NCBI RefSeq assembly: GCF_013032445.1
Contig: NZ_WQCA01000002.1
Location: 62,001-126,000, forward strand
Direction of reading: 5' to 3'
Length of the DNA: 64,000 nucleotides
From: Ruegeria arenilitoris
Lineage (GTDB): Bacteria; Pseudomonadota; Alphaproteobacteria; Rhodobacterales; Rhodobacteraceae
Part shown: positions 44,059-52,481 of the stretch, in pieces
How the letters are laid out: each line of letters starts with the position of its first letter
How positions within the stretch are numbered: the first letter of the stretch is position 1
Translations under genes and position numbers: made by a program
Notes under the pieces: generated by a model
Seen by the model: the letters and a program-made list of their open reading frames with translations, nothing else
What the model was told of the DNA's origin: nothing
Database searches by the model: none

Positions 44059-45723
44059 ATGTCCATGACCCAGTCTAGATCCGAATTGCTGATGCCTGCA
44101 GGCAATCTGCGCAAGCTGAAACTCGCCATCCTGTATGGGGCGGACGCGGTGTATCTGGGTACGCCCGACATGTCGTTGCGCACGAAATCCGAGTTTTCGC
44201 TGGAAGAGGTGATCGAAGGCGTCGAATTCTGCCACCAACACGGGCGGCGCGCTTATCTGACGCTGAACCTGTTCTCGCACAACAAGGACATCCCGAAGCT
44301 GGACGAATATATCGACACGGTGCGCAAGGTGAAGCCCGACGGGCTGATCATCGCCGATCCCGGTGTGTTTCAATATGTCCGCGAACGGGCACCGGAACTG
44401 CCGCTGCATATCTCGACCCAGGCCAATATCTGTTCCTGGCTTTCAGTGAAGTTCTGGCAGGATCAGGGGGCCGAACTGGTGGTTCTGGCCCGCGAGGTTT
44501 CCTACCCAGAACTGGTCGAAATCCGCGAGAAATGCCCTGACATCAAACTTGAGGCGTTCGTGCACGGTGCCATGTGCATGACCTACTCGGGCCGCTGCCT
44601 GCTGTCGAACTTCATGGCCGAGCGCGGGGCGAACCAGGGTAACTGTGCCAATTCCTGCCGCTGGAACTATGGCCTGAAACTGCGCCTAAAAGACGGCACG
44701 CATCAGGAACTCCGCATCACCGAGGAAAACGCCGACCTGTTCGAGTTCCTGCTGGAAGAAGGTTGCCGCCCCGGTGATCTGATGCCCATCGAAGAGGATG
44801 ATCGCGGCTCGTACATTCTGAATTCCCGCGATCTGTGCATCATGCCGAAATTGGATGAATACCTGAAAATCGGCGTCGATAGCCTCAAGGTCGAAGGACG
44901 CGGCAAATCGGAATACTATGCCGCCATCGTCGCCCGCGCCTATCGCATGGCCATTGATGACTATCACGCGGACCCCGAGAACTGGGATCCCAAGCCCTAT
45001 ATGCGCGAACTCGAAACCGTCGGGAACCGCGGCTATACGCTGGCTTTCCATGAAGGGCGCCTGACCAACTATTCCCACGATTACGAGCACACGGCATCCA
45101 TCGCCCAATGGGAATATGCCGGGATCGTCACCGAAGTGACCGAAGATGCGTTTCTGGTCGAGGTGAAGAACAAGCTGGAACCAGGCGACGTGCTGGATTT
45201 CGTCTCACCGATCTCACGCGATACGGTGCTGCTGCGGGTCTATGATTTTGAGCGCGCCCATGACGGCGCGCGGCTGGACGTGGTGCATGGCAGTACAAAA
45301 ACCGTCATCCGCTTGCCCTTCACCCTGTTCGATCACGAAGACATCGACGATCTGCGTGCCCGCTTCCCGGTCTATTCCGTCCTGCGCAAGGAACGCGCCC
45401 TGACCGACGAACACTGGAGCCGCATCCGCTTTGACAAGCTGGTGCAGGGGCTGGAAACCTCGGGCCGCGACAACCCCAACGCCTATGCCCGCCGCCGCGA
45501 TGAGCTAGTGGAAAAAATCGGTGAGGACGGCAATGAACGCCGGTTCAAGACCAATCGGATCGGCACCGAGGGCTGCTGCGGCAAAGGCTGCAATGGCTGT
45601 CTGATCTTCTGGCAGGACGAGAAATACGCACTGGCCCGCGAAGTATTGTCGAAACGCAAACAGGGCGAGCAACTCAGCCGCCGCGAAGCCACAGAGCTGA
45701 AACTGCCCAGCGAGGCCGTCTGA
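44059..45723 (+). CDS. U32 peptidase-family tRNA hydroxylation protein (TrhP/YegQ-like)
   Basis: TrhP (YegQ) helps make 5-hydroxyuridine at the wobble position of tRNA, together with iron-sulfur enzymes, in studied bacteria. The 554-residue protein has the family core 'LLMPAGNLRKLKLAILYGADAVYLG', the conserved 'HGAMCMTYSGRCLLSNF' with cysteines, and 'ANQGNCANSCRW'. It carries an extra C-terminal tail with a cysteine cluster ('GCCGKGCNGCLIFW'). The start could be 44059 or the ATG at 44065. It is preceded by a long hairpin. Confidence 0.85.
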   Translation: MSMTQSRSELLMPAGNLRKLKLAILYGADAVYLGTPDMSLRTKSEFSLEEVIEGVEFCHQHGRRAYLTLNLFSHNKDIPKLDEYIDTVRKVKPDGLIIADPGVFQYVRERAPELPLHISTQANICSWLSVKFWQDQGAELVVLAREVSYPELVEIREKCPDIKLEAFVHGAMCMTYSGRCLLSNFMAERGANQGNCANSCRWNYGLKLRLKDGTHQELRITEENADLFEFLLEEGCRPGDLMPIEEDDRGSYILNSRDLCIMPKLDEYLKIGVDSLKVEGRGKSEYYAAIVARAYRMAIDDYHADPENWDPKPYMRELETVGNRGYTLAFHEGRLTNYSHDYEHTASIAQWEYAGIVTEVTEDAFLVEVKNKLEPGDVLDFVSPISRDTVLLRVYDFERAHDGARLDVVHGSTKTVIRLPFTLFDHEDIDDLRARFPVYSVLRKERALTDEHWSRIRFDKLVQGLETSGRDNPNAYARRRDELVEKIGEDGNERRFKTNRIGTEGCCGKGCNGCLIFWQDEKYALAREVLSKRKQGEQLSRREATELKLPSEAV

Positions 45724-45726
45724 CTG

Positions 45727-46353
45727 TCAGTTCCCGGCGATGTAGTCTTCGGGAACAAAGAAGGTGTAGTCCCGGTCAGCGACCGCTTCGTGGCAGTCAT
45801 GGCAATAGCCGACCGCTGAGGCACGAAAACCCATAGTGTCACCGAACAAAGACCCGTCCGGCAGTACCATGATATAGCGCCAATCAGCCGTGTCGGGGCT
45901 GGCGCCCTCGGCCAATTTCTCCATCACAAACAGGGCGCCGGGATGGATGTTGCCCTCGTCCGTGACGGTTACGCTGTCCTTGGCCAGCACCGAGCCCTTG
46001 GGCAGCTTTTCACCCTCCTGCAGGGTTCCGTAGTTATGCGCCATGCGATTGGCATAGCTGTTCACGAAACGCTGACCATGGGTGGCCGAGATATAGGGTG
46101 CATCATTGAACAGCGGCCAGCTTTGGTAATTCAGCAACTGATCCAGTTGCGCGGCGCGATACCCTCGCGCCATGCGTCGCTGCAACGACTTGTATATCTG
46201 CAGCGCTTCTTCTTTGGTCAAATCCGCCGGATTTTCGATGGCTATATGCGCATCCTCACCGGGGGATTGCGCAGCGGCATAGTCAGCGGACACACCTGAA
46301 AACACCAATGCCGCAAGGGGTATCGAGACCACTCGTGAAATCTGTAACAACAT
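45727..46353 (-). CDS. cytochrome P460-family protein
   Basis: The 208-residue exported protein has a signal peptide (to 'DYAAA'), a cytochrome P460 fold ('RFVNSYANRMAHNYG', 'WRYIMVLPDGSLFG') and the haem-binding CxxCH at the end ('CHDCHE'). P460 haem proteins handle hydroxylamine or nitric oxide in some bacteria; the role here is unknown. It is periplasmic. Confidence 0.85.
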   Translation of the reverse strand: MLLQISRVVSIPLAALVFSGVSADYAAAQSPGEDAHIAIENPADLTKEEALQIYKSLQRRMARGYRAAQLDQLLNYQSWPLFNDAPYISATHGQRFVNSYANRMAHNYGTLQEGEKLPKGSVLAKDSVTVTDEGNIHPGALFVMEKLAEGASPDTADWRYIMVLPDGSLFGDTMGFRASAVGYCHDCHEAVADRDYTFFVPEDYIAGN

Positions 46354-46577
46354 AATAATGGCCTACCCAGTCTATAAGGTTCGCCTGAACGCCGCATTTA
46401 TGCTTAAAAAAAGATAGCGGCCCTGAACAATCTCGCCACGACCGGAGAGCGGTTTTCACCGCTTTGTGCGCAAGAGTGAAATGCGCCCATCCCGCCTTGA
46501 CGATTTAAATATATCAAATTGTGCATGCAAAAAACAGCAGGGCGAACATTAAATTATTGTCGCCCTACGCGATACAA
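46354..46577. other. AT-rich intergenic region
   Basis: A 224-base gap with AT-rich sequence (TTTAAATATATCAAATT near 46505) downstream of rlmN and upstream of the P460 gene. Apart from the rlmN terminator I see no small gene, repeat or motif. Confidence 0.5.
46529..46566 (-). terminator. probable rho-independent terminator of rlmN
   Basis: Minus strand AGGGCGA / TCGCCCT stem (7 bp) with a 14-base loop, followed after five bases by TTTTTT, 12 bases after the rlmN stop. Confidence 0.65.
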
Positions 46578-47765
46578 TCAACGCTGCAGCCCGGCCTCAG
46601 CCTCGATCTGCTTGCGCGATTTGCGGGCGCGCTCGGTGGCTGATTTCAATTGACCACAGGCCGCCATGATATCTTCACCGCGGGTTTTGCGGATGGGAGA
46701 GGCATAGCCCGCCTGATAGATGATATTCGCAAAAGCCCGGATACGGTTGTTCGAGCTGCGCTTGTACGGCGCGCCCGGCCACTCGTTGAACGGAATCAGG
46801 TTGATCTTGGCCGGGATGTTATGACGTTTGATGTGGTCGATCAGACGGTGCGCATCCTCGTCACTGTCATTGACGCCATCCAGCATCACATATTCGAACG
46901 TGATCCGCTCGGAATTCGAGGCTTTGGGATAGCTGGCCAGCGCCTGCAGCAGTTCCTCGATATTCCAGCGCTTGTTGATGGGCACCAGCACGTCGCGGGT
47001 TTCATCCGTGGTGGCATGGAACGAGATCGCTAGCAGGCAACCGATTTCCTCGGCCGTGCGTGCAATCTCGGGCACCACGCCCGAAGTCGACAGCGTGATG
47101 CGACGGCGCGACAGGGAAATCCCCTCGGGGTCCATGGCGATCTTCATCGCGTCGCGGACGTTCTCGAAGTTGTAGAGCGGCTCGCCCATGCCCATCAGAA
47201 CGATATTCGACAGCAGGCGCGTTTCGTCCTTAGGTGCGCCGGGAACGGGCCATTCCTCAAGATCATCACGCGCCATCATTACCTGTCCGACAATCTCGGC
47301 CGCGGTCAGGTTGCGCACCAGTTTCTGCGTGCCCGTATGGCAGAATGAACAGGTCAGCGTGCACCCGACCTGAGACGAGATGCACAGCGTGCCACGATCC
47401 TCTTCGGGGATATAGACCACCTCGACCTCATGCCCACCCGCGATGCGGCACAGGTACTTGCGGGTGCCGTCCTCGGAGACCTGACGGGTCACAACCTCAG
47501 GGATTTCGATCACGAAATTCTCGTCCAGTTGCGCACGATAAGCCTTGGCCAGATTGGTCATCTCGGCAAAGTCGCGCACACCCCATTGATAGATCCATTG
47601 CCAGATCTGACCGGTCCGCATCTTGGCCTGCTTTTCCGGCGTGCCGTACTCGATCAGAACCTCGCGCAACTGGTCGCGGGTCAGGCCGACAAGGTTAATC
47701 TTCCCCTCGGGCAATTTGCGGGGGATGGTCATGACGTCTTGAGTGATCGGCGCTTTGGGCGACAT
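46578..47765 (-). CDS. rlmN: 23S rRNA (adenine2503-C2)-methyltransferase / tRNA A37
   Basis: RlmN is a radical-SAM enzyme that methylates A2503 in 23S rRNA and A37 in some tRNAs. The 395-residue sequence has the CxxxCxxC cluster motif '[11 protein letters not shown]', '[16 protein letters not shown]', 'NLIPFNEW' and the second catalytic cysteine in 'MAACGQL'. Length and motifs match. An 80-base gap precedes it and it ends at an intrinsic terminator. Confidence 0.95.
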   Translation of the reverse strand: MSPKAPITQDVMTIPRKLPEGKINLVGLTRDQLREVLIEYGTPEKQAKMRTGQIWQWIYQWGVRDFAEMTNLAKAYRAQLDENFVIEIPEVVTRQVSEDGTRKYLCRIAGGHEVEVVYIPEEDRGTLCISSQVGCTLTCSFCHTGTQKLVRNLTAAEIVGQVMMARDDLEEWPVPGAPKDETRLLSNIVLMGMGEPLYNFENVRDAMKIAMDPEGISLSRRRITLSTSGVVPEIARTAEEIGCLLAISFHATTDETRDVLVPINKRWNIEELLQALASYPKASNSERITFEYVMLDGVNDSDEDAHRLIDHIKRHNIPAKINLIPFNEWPGAPYKRSSNNRIRAFANIIYQAGYASPIRKTRGEDIMAACGQLKSATERARKSRKQIEAEAGLQR

Positions 47766-47844
47766 GGGGCTATCTCAACGGATTCTGGCTTGGGATGCGC
47801 CTCTATATAGGAACATCCGCAAAGATCAAAAGGAATCGTATCGA

Positions 47845-48222
47845 TCAATCGGCAAAGCGCAGCAATTCATCCACTCTTGCTCGCCCCAGATCGACACGGC
47901 AGGACGTGATCGCGATGCCGGTTCCGGACCCACCGCCGTATGAAGCACCGATGGCCTCGCATTGCGCATCCCGGTAGCTTTCCCAAGCCGATTGCGCGGC
48001 TTCCAAAGCGGGCTGCGCAACGTTGCGCCCCGTGACATCATCCAGCTCTGCGGCGGCCTGCAGGGCAAAGCCGTAACTTTCCTCCAGCGCCAGAGCGACC
48101 CGGTCCTCCATCGCGCTTACGCAGGATCCGATTTCGACCTGCGATCCCGCATTCGTACACTCCAGCGTCGGGTCCGCCAAAGCCGCGGATGGCAACAACA
48201 GTAAAAGCAAGGCGTGGCGCAT
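47845..48222 (-). CDS. LprI-like (DUF1311) exported protein
   Basis: The 125-residue protein has a signal peptide (to 'AALA') and the small helical domain of lysozyme-inhibitor LprI-like proteins: four cysteines ('LECTNAG', 'IGSCVSAM', 'AQCEAIG', 'TSCRVDL') and 'AQSAWESYRDAQCE'. It could protect peptidoglycan against lysozyme in the periplasm; this is family-level inference. Confidence 0.82.
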   Translation of the reverse strand: MRHALLLLLLPSAALADPTLECTNAGSQVEIGSCVSAMEDRVALALEESYGFALQAAAELDDVTGRNVAQPALEAAQSAWESYRDAQCEAIGASYGGGSGTGIAITSCRVDLGRARVDELLRFAD

Positions 48223-48352
48223 ATTCTATTCCCAACTGAGGCTTCGCACCGAACCATGATACCATGCCATCAGCCAAGGCCCCAAATACTGATCGGCCGC
48301 ACCGACCAAGCCGATGCGACCGATTCATGTTTGTCGGGTCAGGTTAAGCCCC

Positions 48353-48520
48353 TCAGATGCCCGCAGGCAGCACATCGCAATCTGCGGCGTCCAGCGTTTT
48401 CACCGGATCCTCCGGGCCGCACTGCTCACCGGATACAGGGTAGGTATCAGTGTCTTTTTCACAGGCGCTCAGGAACATGGCGACGGTCATCATGAAGGCG
48501 ACAATGGTTTTTTTCAGCAT
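48353..48520 (-). CDS. 55-residue lipoprotein
   Basis: A short gene starting at ATG 48520, preceded by GGAG at good spacing. It encodes a signal with lipobox LSAC (Cys20), then 35 residues with two more cysteines ('GEQCGPED', 'AADCDVLP'). Codon choice and the ribosome-binding site support it as real. Function unknown. It lies between two other exported-protein genes (LprI-like and IalB). Confidence 0.72.
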   Translation of the reverse strand: MLKKTIVAFMMTVAMFLSACEKDTDTYPVSGEQCGPEDPVKTLDAADCDVLPAGI

Positions 48521-48635
48521 AGGCAAGCTCCTTCCTTGTCTCTGAACTGATTAGTTCAGAAACATCGGTCGCTCACTTTGATACGGATCAACTTTTCACG
48601 CAGACGTGGCGTCAAGCGGATGTGTTTTCACCAAA

Positions 48636-48665
48636 AGAAAACCCCGCCGGATGACAGGGTTTCGC
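48636..48665 (-). terminator. weak terminator of ialB
   Basis: Minus strand AAACCC / GGGTTT stem (6 bp, 12-base loop) followed by TCTTTT, 21 bases after the ialB stop. Confidence 0.5.
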
Positions 48666-48682
48666 TAGCCTGCAGATGGCGA

Positions 48683-49216
48683 TCAGTTCGCGCAGCGTTT
48701 CTGGGCATCCTCAAGTGCCGCGGTGAATCCCAGCAACGAGAACGTGTCCTTGGTCTGCGTTCCGCGTTCGGATCGCGCGGTCACCACCGCCTCGGTGCCT
48801 TTTTTCATGGCTTCGATCACTTTGGGCTCCTGCCCTTGTGTCGCGGGCCAGGCCCATTCGCCGTCAGTGATGAACTCGAACTCCTGATCGTCGATCCGGA
48901 CATTGACCGAAGACCCGGCCGCAAACGGGTATCCGCCGGTAAAGGACACCTGACCAGCGACATTTTCACTGGGGCGGAAAACCACAAACAGCAGGATGTC
49001 GCTGCGCCGCACCGAGACCACGCGCCCGCCGCGTGTGTTTACGGTTTCGTCGGGGGTTGCCACGCTCCAGCATTCGGTGGGATCCTTTTCGACGAACACG
49101 CTCCAATCCGTCTTGGCGGCCACGCGATTGGTGCTGGACGCCTGTTGAGCGGTTGCGGTTGTGGCCATCCCTGCCACGCACAGGCCCGCTATCACGCGGA
49201 CGAGTTTCGATCCCAT
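48683..49216 (-). CDS. invasion associated locus B (IalB) family protein
   Basis: The 177-residue exported protein has a signal peptide (to 'ATTATA') and the IalB core: 'WSVFVEKDPTECWSVATPDE', 'RSDILLFVVFRPSENVAGQVSFTGGYPF', 'FITDGEWAWP' and 'DTFSLLGFTAALEDAQKRC'. IalB proteins are periplasmic or outer-membrane-associated; the name comes from Bartonella, and in marine bacteria no invasion role is implied. Confidence 0.9.
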   Translation of the reverse strand: MGSKLVRVIAGLCVAGMATTATAQQASSTNRVAAKTDWSVFVEKDPTECWSVATPDETVNTRGGRVVSVRRSDILLFVVFRPSENVAGQVSFTGGYPFAAGSSVNVRIDDQEFEFITDGEWAWPATQGQEPKVIEAMKKGTEAVVTARSERGTQTKDTFSLLGFTAALEDAQKRCAN

Positions 49217-49395
49217 CTGTCCAGCCTCCTAGCTCGACCAAAAACCTCATACCCATCGGAAATGCCTGCGCCCCTTGCCGGTTCGTCTGTAAGTTGCGTA
49301 TTCCGATGATTGTCGACATACACACACTAACGCAGGTTTCGCCACAGGCGAAAGGGCGATTGGCAGAATTTTGCGCATAAAAATCGGAGGTCCAG
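49217..49395. other. divergent intergenic region ialB / asparaginase
   Basis: These 179 bases separate two divergent genes and should hold both promoters. A ribosome-binding site (AGGTCC after CGGAGG) precedes the asparaginase ATG at 49396. I see no repeat or small gene. Confidence 0.5.
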
Positions 49396-50394
49396 ATGAC
49401 ACAGCCCGTAGCAATGACAGAACTGTGGCGCGGCCCGTTGTTGGAAAGCCTGCATCTGGGCCACGCGGTGATTTGCGATGACAGCGGCCAGATCGTGCAA
49501 AGCTGGGGCGACCCGGATGTGACGATCTATCCCCGGTCTTCGGCCAAGATGATTCAAGGGCTTCCGCTGATCACCTCCGGCGCGGCTGCGAAATACGGAC
49601 TGAATTCCGAGCATCTGGCGCTGGCCTGTGCCTCGCATAGCGGCGCGCATATCCACACGGACCGTGTGTCGGCCTGGTTGGACCATCTGGGCCTGACCGA
49701 GCATGATCTGCGCTGCGGCCCGCAAGAGCCACAGGACATGGCGGCGCGCGACGGGCTGATTCTGGCCGATGATACGCCTTGCCAGATTCACAACAACTGC
49801 TCGGGCAAACACTGCGGGTTCCTGACGGTAGCGCAGCATATGGGCGCGGGGCCTGAATATCTTGAGATCGATCATGACGTGCAACAGGCGTGTCTGTCCG
49901 CGCTTGAGGAAACAACGGGAGAGACTAGCCCGGCCTATGGGATCGATGGCTGTTCGGCCCCGAACTTTGCGACGTCGCTGGTGGGGCTGGCGCGCTCGAT
50001 GGCATGGTTTGCGTCGGCTGCCGACCGGTCGGACCGGGCCAGCGATGCTGCGCAGCAGTTAACCGCCGCGATGATCAAGCACCCGGAACTGGTGGCGGGT
50101 GAAAACCGCGCTTGTACCGAGCTGATGCGCGCCATGGAGGGCCGGGCTGCGATCAAAACCGGGGCCGAAGCCGTTTTCGTCGCCATCATCCCGGAAAAAC
50201 GCATGGGTGTGGCGCTGAAGATCGCCGATGGCACCACCCGCGCCAGCGAATGCGCCATCGCTGCCCTTTTGGTGCATCTGGGCGTGTTGGAGGCCGAACA
50301 CCCGGCCACCCGCAAATTCATGAACGCCATCCAATACAGCCGCCGCGGGATAGAATGCGGCGTGATCCGCCCGGCACCAGGTTTCCCCGGTTAA
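49396..50394 (+). CDS. ansA: asparaginase (AnsA/thermolabile type II family)
   Basis: The 332-residue protein belongs to the Rhizobium etli-type asparaginase family rather than the classical bacterial type: 'ELWRGPLLESLHLGHAVI', 'IYPRSSAKMIQGLPLI', 'NNCSGKHCGFL' and 'GIDGCSAPNFATSL'. It would hydrolyse asparagine to aspartate and ammonia. CGGAGGTCC precedes the ATG. Confidence 0.9.
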   Translation: MTQPVAMTELWRGPLLESLHLGHAVICDDSGQIVQSWGDPDVTIYPRSSAKMIQGLPLITSGAAAKYGLNSEHLALACASHSGAHIHTDRVSAWLDHLGLTEHDLRCGPQEPQDMAARDGLILADDTPCQIHNNCSGKHCGFLTVAQHMGAGPEYLEIDHDVQQACLSALEETTGETSPAYGIDGCSAPNFATSLVGLARSMAWFASAADRSDRASDAAQQLTAAMIKHPELVAGENRACTELMRAMEGRAAIKTGAEAVFVAIIPEKRMGVALKIADGTTRASECAIAALLVHLGVLEAEHPATRKFMNAIQYSRRGIECGVIRPAPGFPG

Positions 50395-50397
50395 GGG

Positions 50398-50718
50398 TCA
50401 CATCTCGATTGGATGCACCTCGGCCACTTCGACCGAGCCTGTTCCGCTGACAACCATGGGGCAGCCCTTGGCCATCTCGGTCGCGGCGTCGATGCTGTCG
50501 GCCTTGATGACGGTAAAGCCCGACGCAGGGTTTGCCCCACCATTGTCAACGACGCCACCGGAACTGACCGTATAGGACTGGCCCACCGGGTTGCCGGGAA
50601 TGTCCAGCGCGTCGCCCATGTTCTGAAACCATGCGCCCCAGGCGGCCATGGTTGCTTCGATCTCGGCGGGATCGGTCGGAGTATGACCGCCGTGATAGAC
50701 AAACAAATACTGAGGCAT
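50398..50718 (-). CDS. YCII-domain protein
   Basis: The 106-residue protein matches the YCII family ('MPQYLFVYHGGHTP', 'GFTVIKADSIDAATEMAKGCP', 'GSVEVAEVHPI'), dimeric ferredoxin-like proteins of unclear function. It lies 24 bases downstream of the SRPBCC gene in a three-gene cassette. Confidence 0.83.
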   Translation of the reverse strand: MPQYLFVYHGGHTPTDPAEIEATMAAWGAWFQNMGDALDIPGNPVGQSYTVSSGGVVDNGGANPASGFTVIKADSIDAATEMAKGCPMVVSGTGSVEVAEVHPIEM

Positions 50719-50742
50719 TTCTCTTCCTCCTTGATGAAATAC

Positions 50743-51168
50743 TTAAAATTGCGCTTCGAGCTTGCGCAGCGATGAAGTCCAGCCCTGGTTGTGGTTCGCT
50801 GCGATCTCATCATCATCCAGATCGCGGTGATCCAGAATCAGGCGCGCCCCCTCGCCAGCCGGTTCTACGGTCAGCGTCACATGGCTTTCGGCACCGCGGT
50901 GATCCTGATAGTCATGCCAGCCCCAGGTGAACCCCACCGAGTTGGGCGGATCGACATGGGTGACCTGCCCCGAGACCTTGTATTGCTGGCCCTCGGCGTT
51001 CTGCATCACTGAATACCACGGCCCGAGGCGTGAAAAATCCAGATCATGCTCGGGTACATGCATCCCTTCCGGCCCCCACCATTGCAACAGCTTTGCGCCA
51101 TCGCTGATCCAGGCAAAAAGGTTTTCCGGCGTGGTGGGAAACTCACGTTCCAGTTTCAGGTCGGCCAT
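50743..51168 (-). CDS. SRPBCC/AHSA1-family protein
   Basis: The 141-residue product has the AHSA1/START-like pattern 'LEREFPTTPENLFAWISDGAKLLQWWGPEG', 'VGFTWGWHDYQDH' and a final helix with 'NHNQGWTSSLRKLEAQF'. These proteins bind hydrophobic ligands or act as stress-linked modulators. It overlaps the ArsR gene start by 13 bases. Confidence 0.88.
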   Translation of the reverse strand: MADLKLEREFPTTPENLFAWISDGAKLLQWWGPEGMHVPEHDLDFSRLGPWYSVMQNAEGQQYKVSGQVTHVDPPNSVGFTWGWHDYQDHRGAESHVTLTVEPAGEGARLILDHRDLDDDEIAANHNQGWTSSLRKLEAQF

Positions 51169-51485
51169 GAATCCTCCCTTTCAATCAAATCGGTCAAACG
51201 GTCTAGGCTGCCTTCCCAAAATTGCCGTTTCGAGATGGTCCATTCGGCAATCGCCCGCAGCCCCTCGGGCTGGATGGAATACATCCGCTGGCTGCCTTGT
51301 ATCCGTTGCTGTACCAGCCCAGCTTCTCGCAGCACCTTCAGATGGCGCGAGATCGCGGCACCGGACATGCCGCGTCCCTCAATCAGGTCACCGGCGGGCA
51401 GTTCGCCATCCTGCATCAACTGCTCGACGATCGAGAATCGGGTGGCGTCGGACAAGGCCGAGAATGCGGTCAGAAGCGTGTTCAT
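51156..51485 (-). CDS. ArsR-family transcriptional regulator
   Basis: The 109-residue winged-helix repressor has 'ALSDATRFSIVEQLMQDGELPAGDLI' and the recognition region 'SGAAISRHLKVLREAGLVQQRIQGSQRMYSI'. No metal-binding cysteines typical of ArsR/SmtB are seen, so it belongs to the branch paired with SRPBCC proteins. The three genes (ArsR, SRPBCC, YCII) overlap or abut and are probably one operon. Confidence 0.92.
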   Translation of the reverse strand: MNTLLTAFSALSDATRFSIVEQLMQDGELPAGDLIEGRGMSGAAISRHLKVLREAGLVQQRIQGSQRMYSIQPEGLRAIAEWTISKRQFWEGSLDRLTDLIEREDSWPT

Positions 51486-51531
51486 GACCTTCGTTTAACA
51501 TTTTAGTTAAATAAAGGGAAGCCCCTTGCGG

Positions 51532-52413
51532 TCAAACCTCGGCAAAGGTCGAACGGGAATAGCCCTGCAAGTAGAGTAACGCCGTCAGATCTCCGTAATT
51601 AACCCGAATGTCGCATTGCTGCGCGACCGAGGGCTTGGCGTGCAGCGCCACCCCGGTTCCGGCCCGGCCCAACATACCCAGATCATTGGCACCATCGCCC
51701 ACGGCCAGCACGTCGGCCTCAGACAGGCCCAATCGCTTTGTGATCTGTTCCAATGCATCTACCTTGGCCTGCTTGCCCAGAATCGGGCGCTGCACATCAC
51801 CGGTTAGCTTGCCACTCTCGGCCAGCAGCGTATTGGCGCGGTTCTCGTCAAAACCCAATTGCTCCGCCACGTTCGCAGTGAACGCCGTGAACCCGCCCGA
51901 GACCAAAGCCGCGTAGCCGCCGTTCGCGCGCATCGTTGCGACCAGTTCCCGACCGCCCGGCATCAGCGTGATGCGTTCCTGCAGCACCTTGCCGATCACC
52001 GCCTCATCCAGCCCCGTCAACAGACCGACCCGTTCAATCAGCGCGCCCTCGAAATCCAACTCGCCATTCATCGCCCGCGCGGTGATGTCTTTGACCCGGT
52101 CACCGACACCTGCCTCGTCGGCCAGTTCGTCAATGCACTCCTGCTGGATCATGGTGCTGTCCATATCGGCCAGCAGCATTTTCTTGCGCCGCCCTTCGGC
52201 AGGTTGAACGATCATGTCTACACCCATCTGTTGCAAGTCGGCCCAGACATCCCAGCGATTGTCGGGTAACTCTGGCAGGGTGAACTCCGCCGCCTCATCA
52301 GGGCTGAGCCACGTGCCGTCCCCTCCGCCCCACGCATTGCGCAAAGACTCCAACAACACCTGATCCAGCGAGGGCGTCTTCGGGTTGGTTAGCAGCGTGG
52401 CTACATACATCAT
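51532..52413 (-). CDS. serB: phosphoserine phosphatase
   Basis: SerB dephosphorylates phosphoserine in the last step of serine synthesis. The 293-residue HAD enzyme has DxDxT in 'MLLADMDSTMIQQECIDELAD', 'SGGFTAFTANVAEQLGFDENRAN' and 'VGDGANDLGMLGRAG', with an N-terminal regulatory part. Start at 52413 after GGAGATCG; serA and serC lie about 11 kb away. Confidence 0.95.
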   Translation of the reverse strand: MMYVATLLTNPKTPSLDQVLLESLRNAWGGGDGTWLSPDEAAEFTLPELPDNRWDVWADLQQMGVDMIVQPAEGRRKKMLLADMDSTMIQQECIDELADEAGVGDRVKDITARAMNGELDFEGALIERVGLLTGLDEAVIGKVLQERITLMPGGRELVATMRANGGYAALVSGGFTAFTANVAEQLGFDENRANTLLAESGKLTGDVQRPILGKQAKVDALEQITKRLGLSEADVLAVGDGANDLGMLGRAGTGVALHAKPSVAQQCDIRVNYGDLTALLYLQGYSRSTFAEV

Positions 52414-52429
52414 CGATCTCCGGCAAGCT

Positions 52430-52450
52430 CACCTGCGCATATCGCAGGTG
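52430..52450. terminator. hairpin between hutU and serB
   Basis: Perfect 8-bp palindrome CACCTGCG/CGCAGGTG with a 5-base loop, located between the hutU stop and the serB start (both leftward). No T run follows, so it may process or attenuate rather than fully terminate the hut transcript. Confidence 0.45.
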
Positions 52451-52481
52451 CAGCATTTTCGCCAGTGACAGTTTGATGCGG

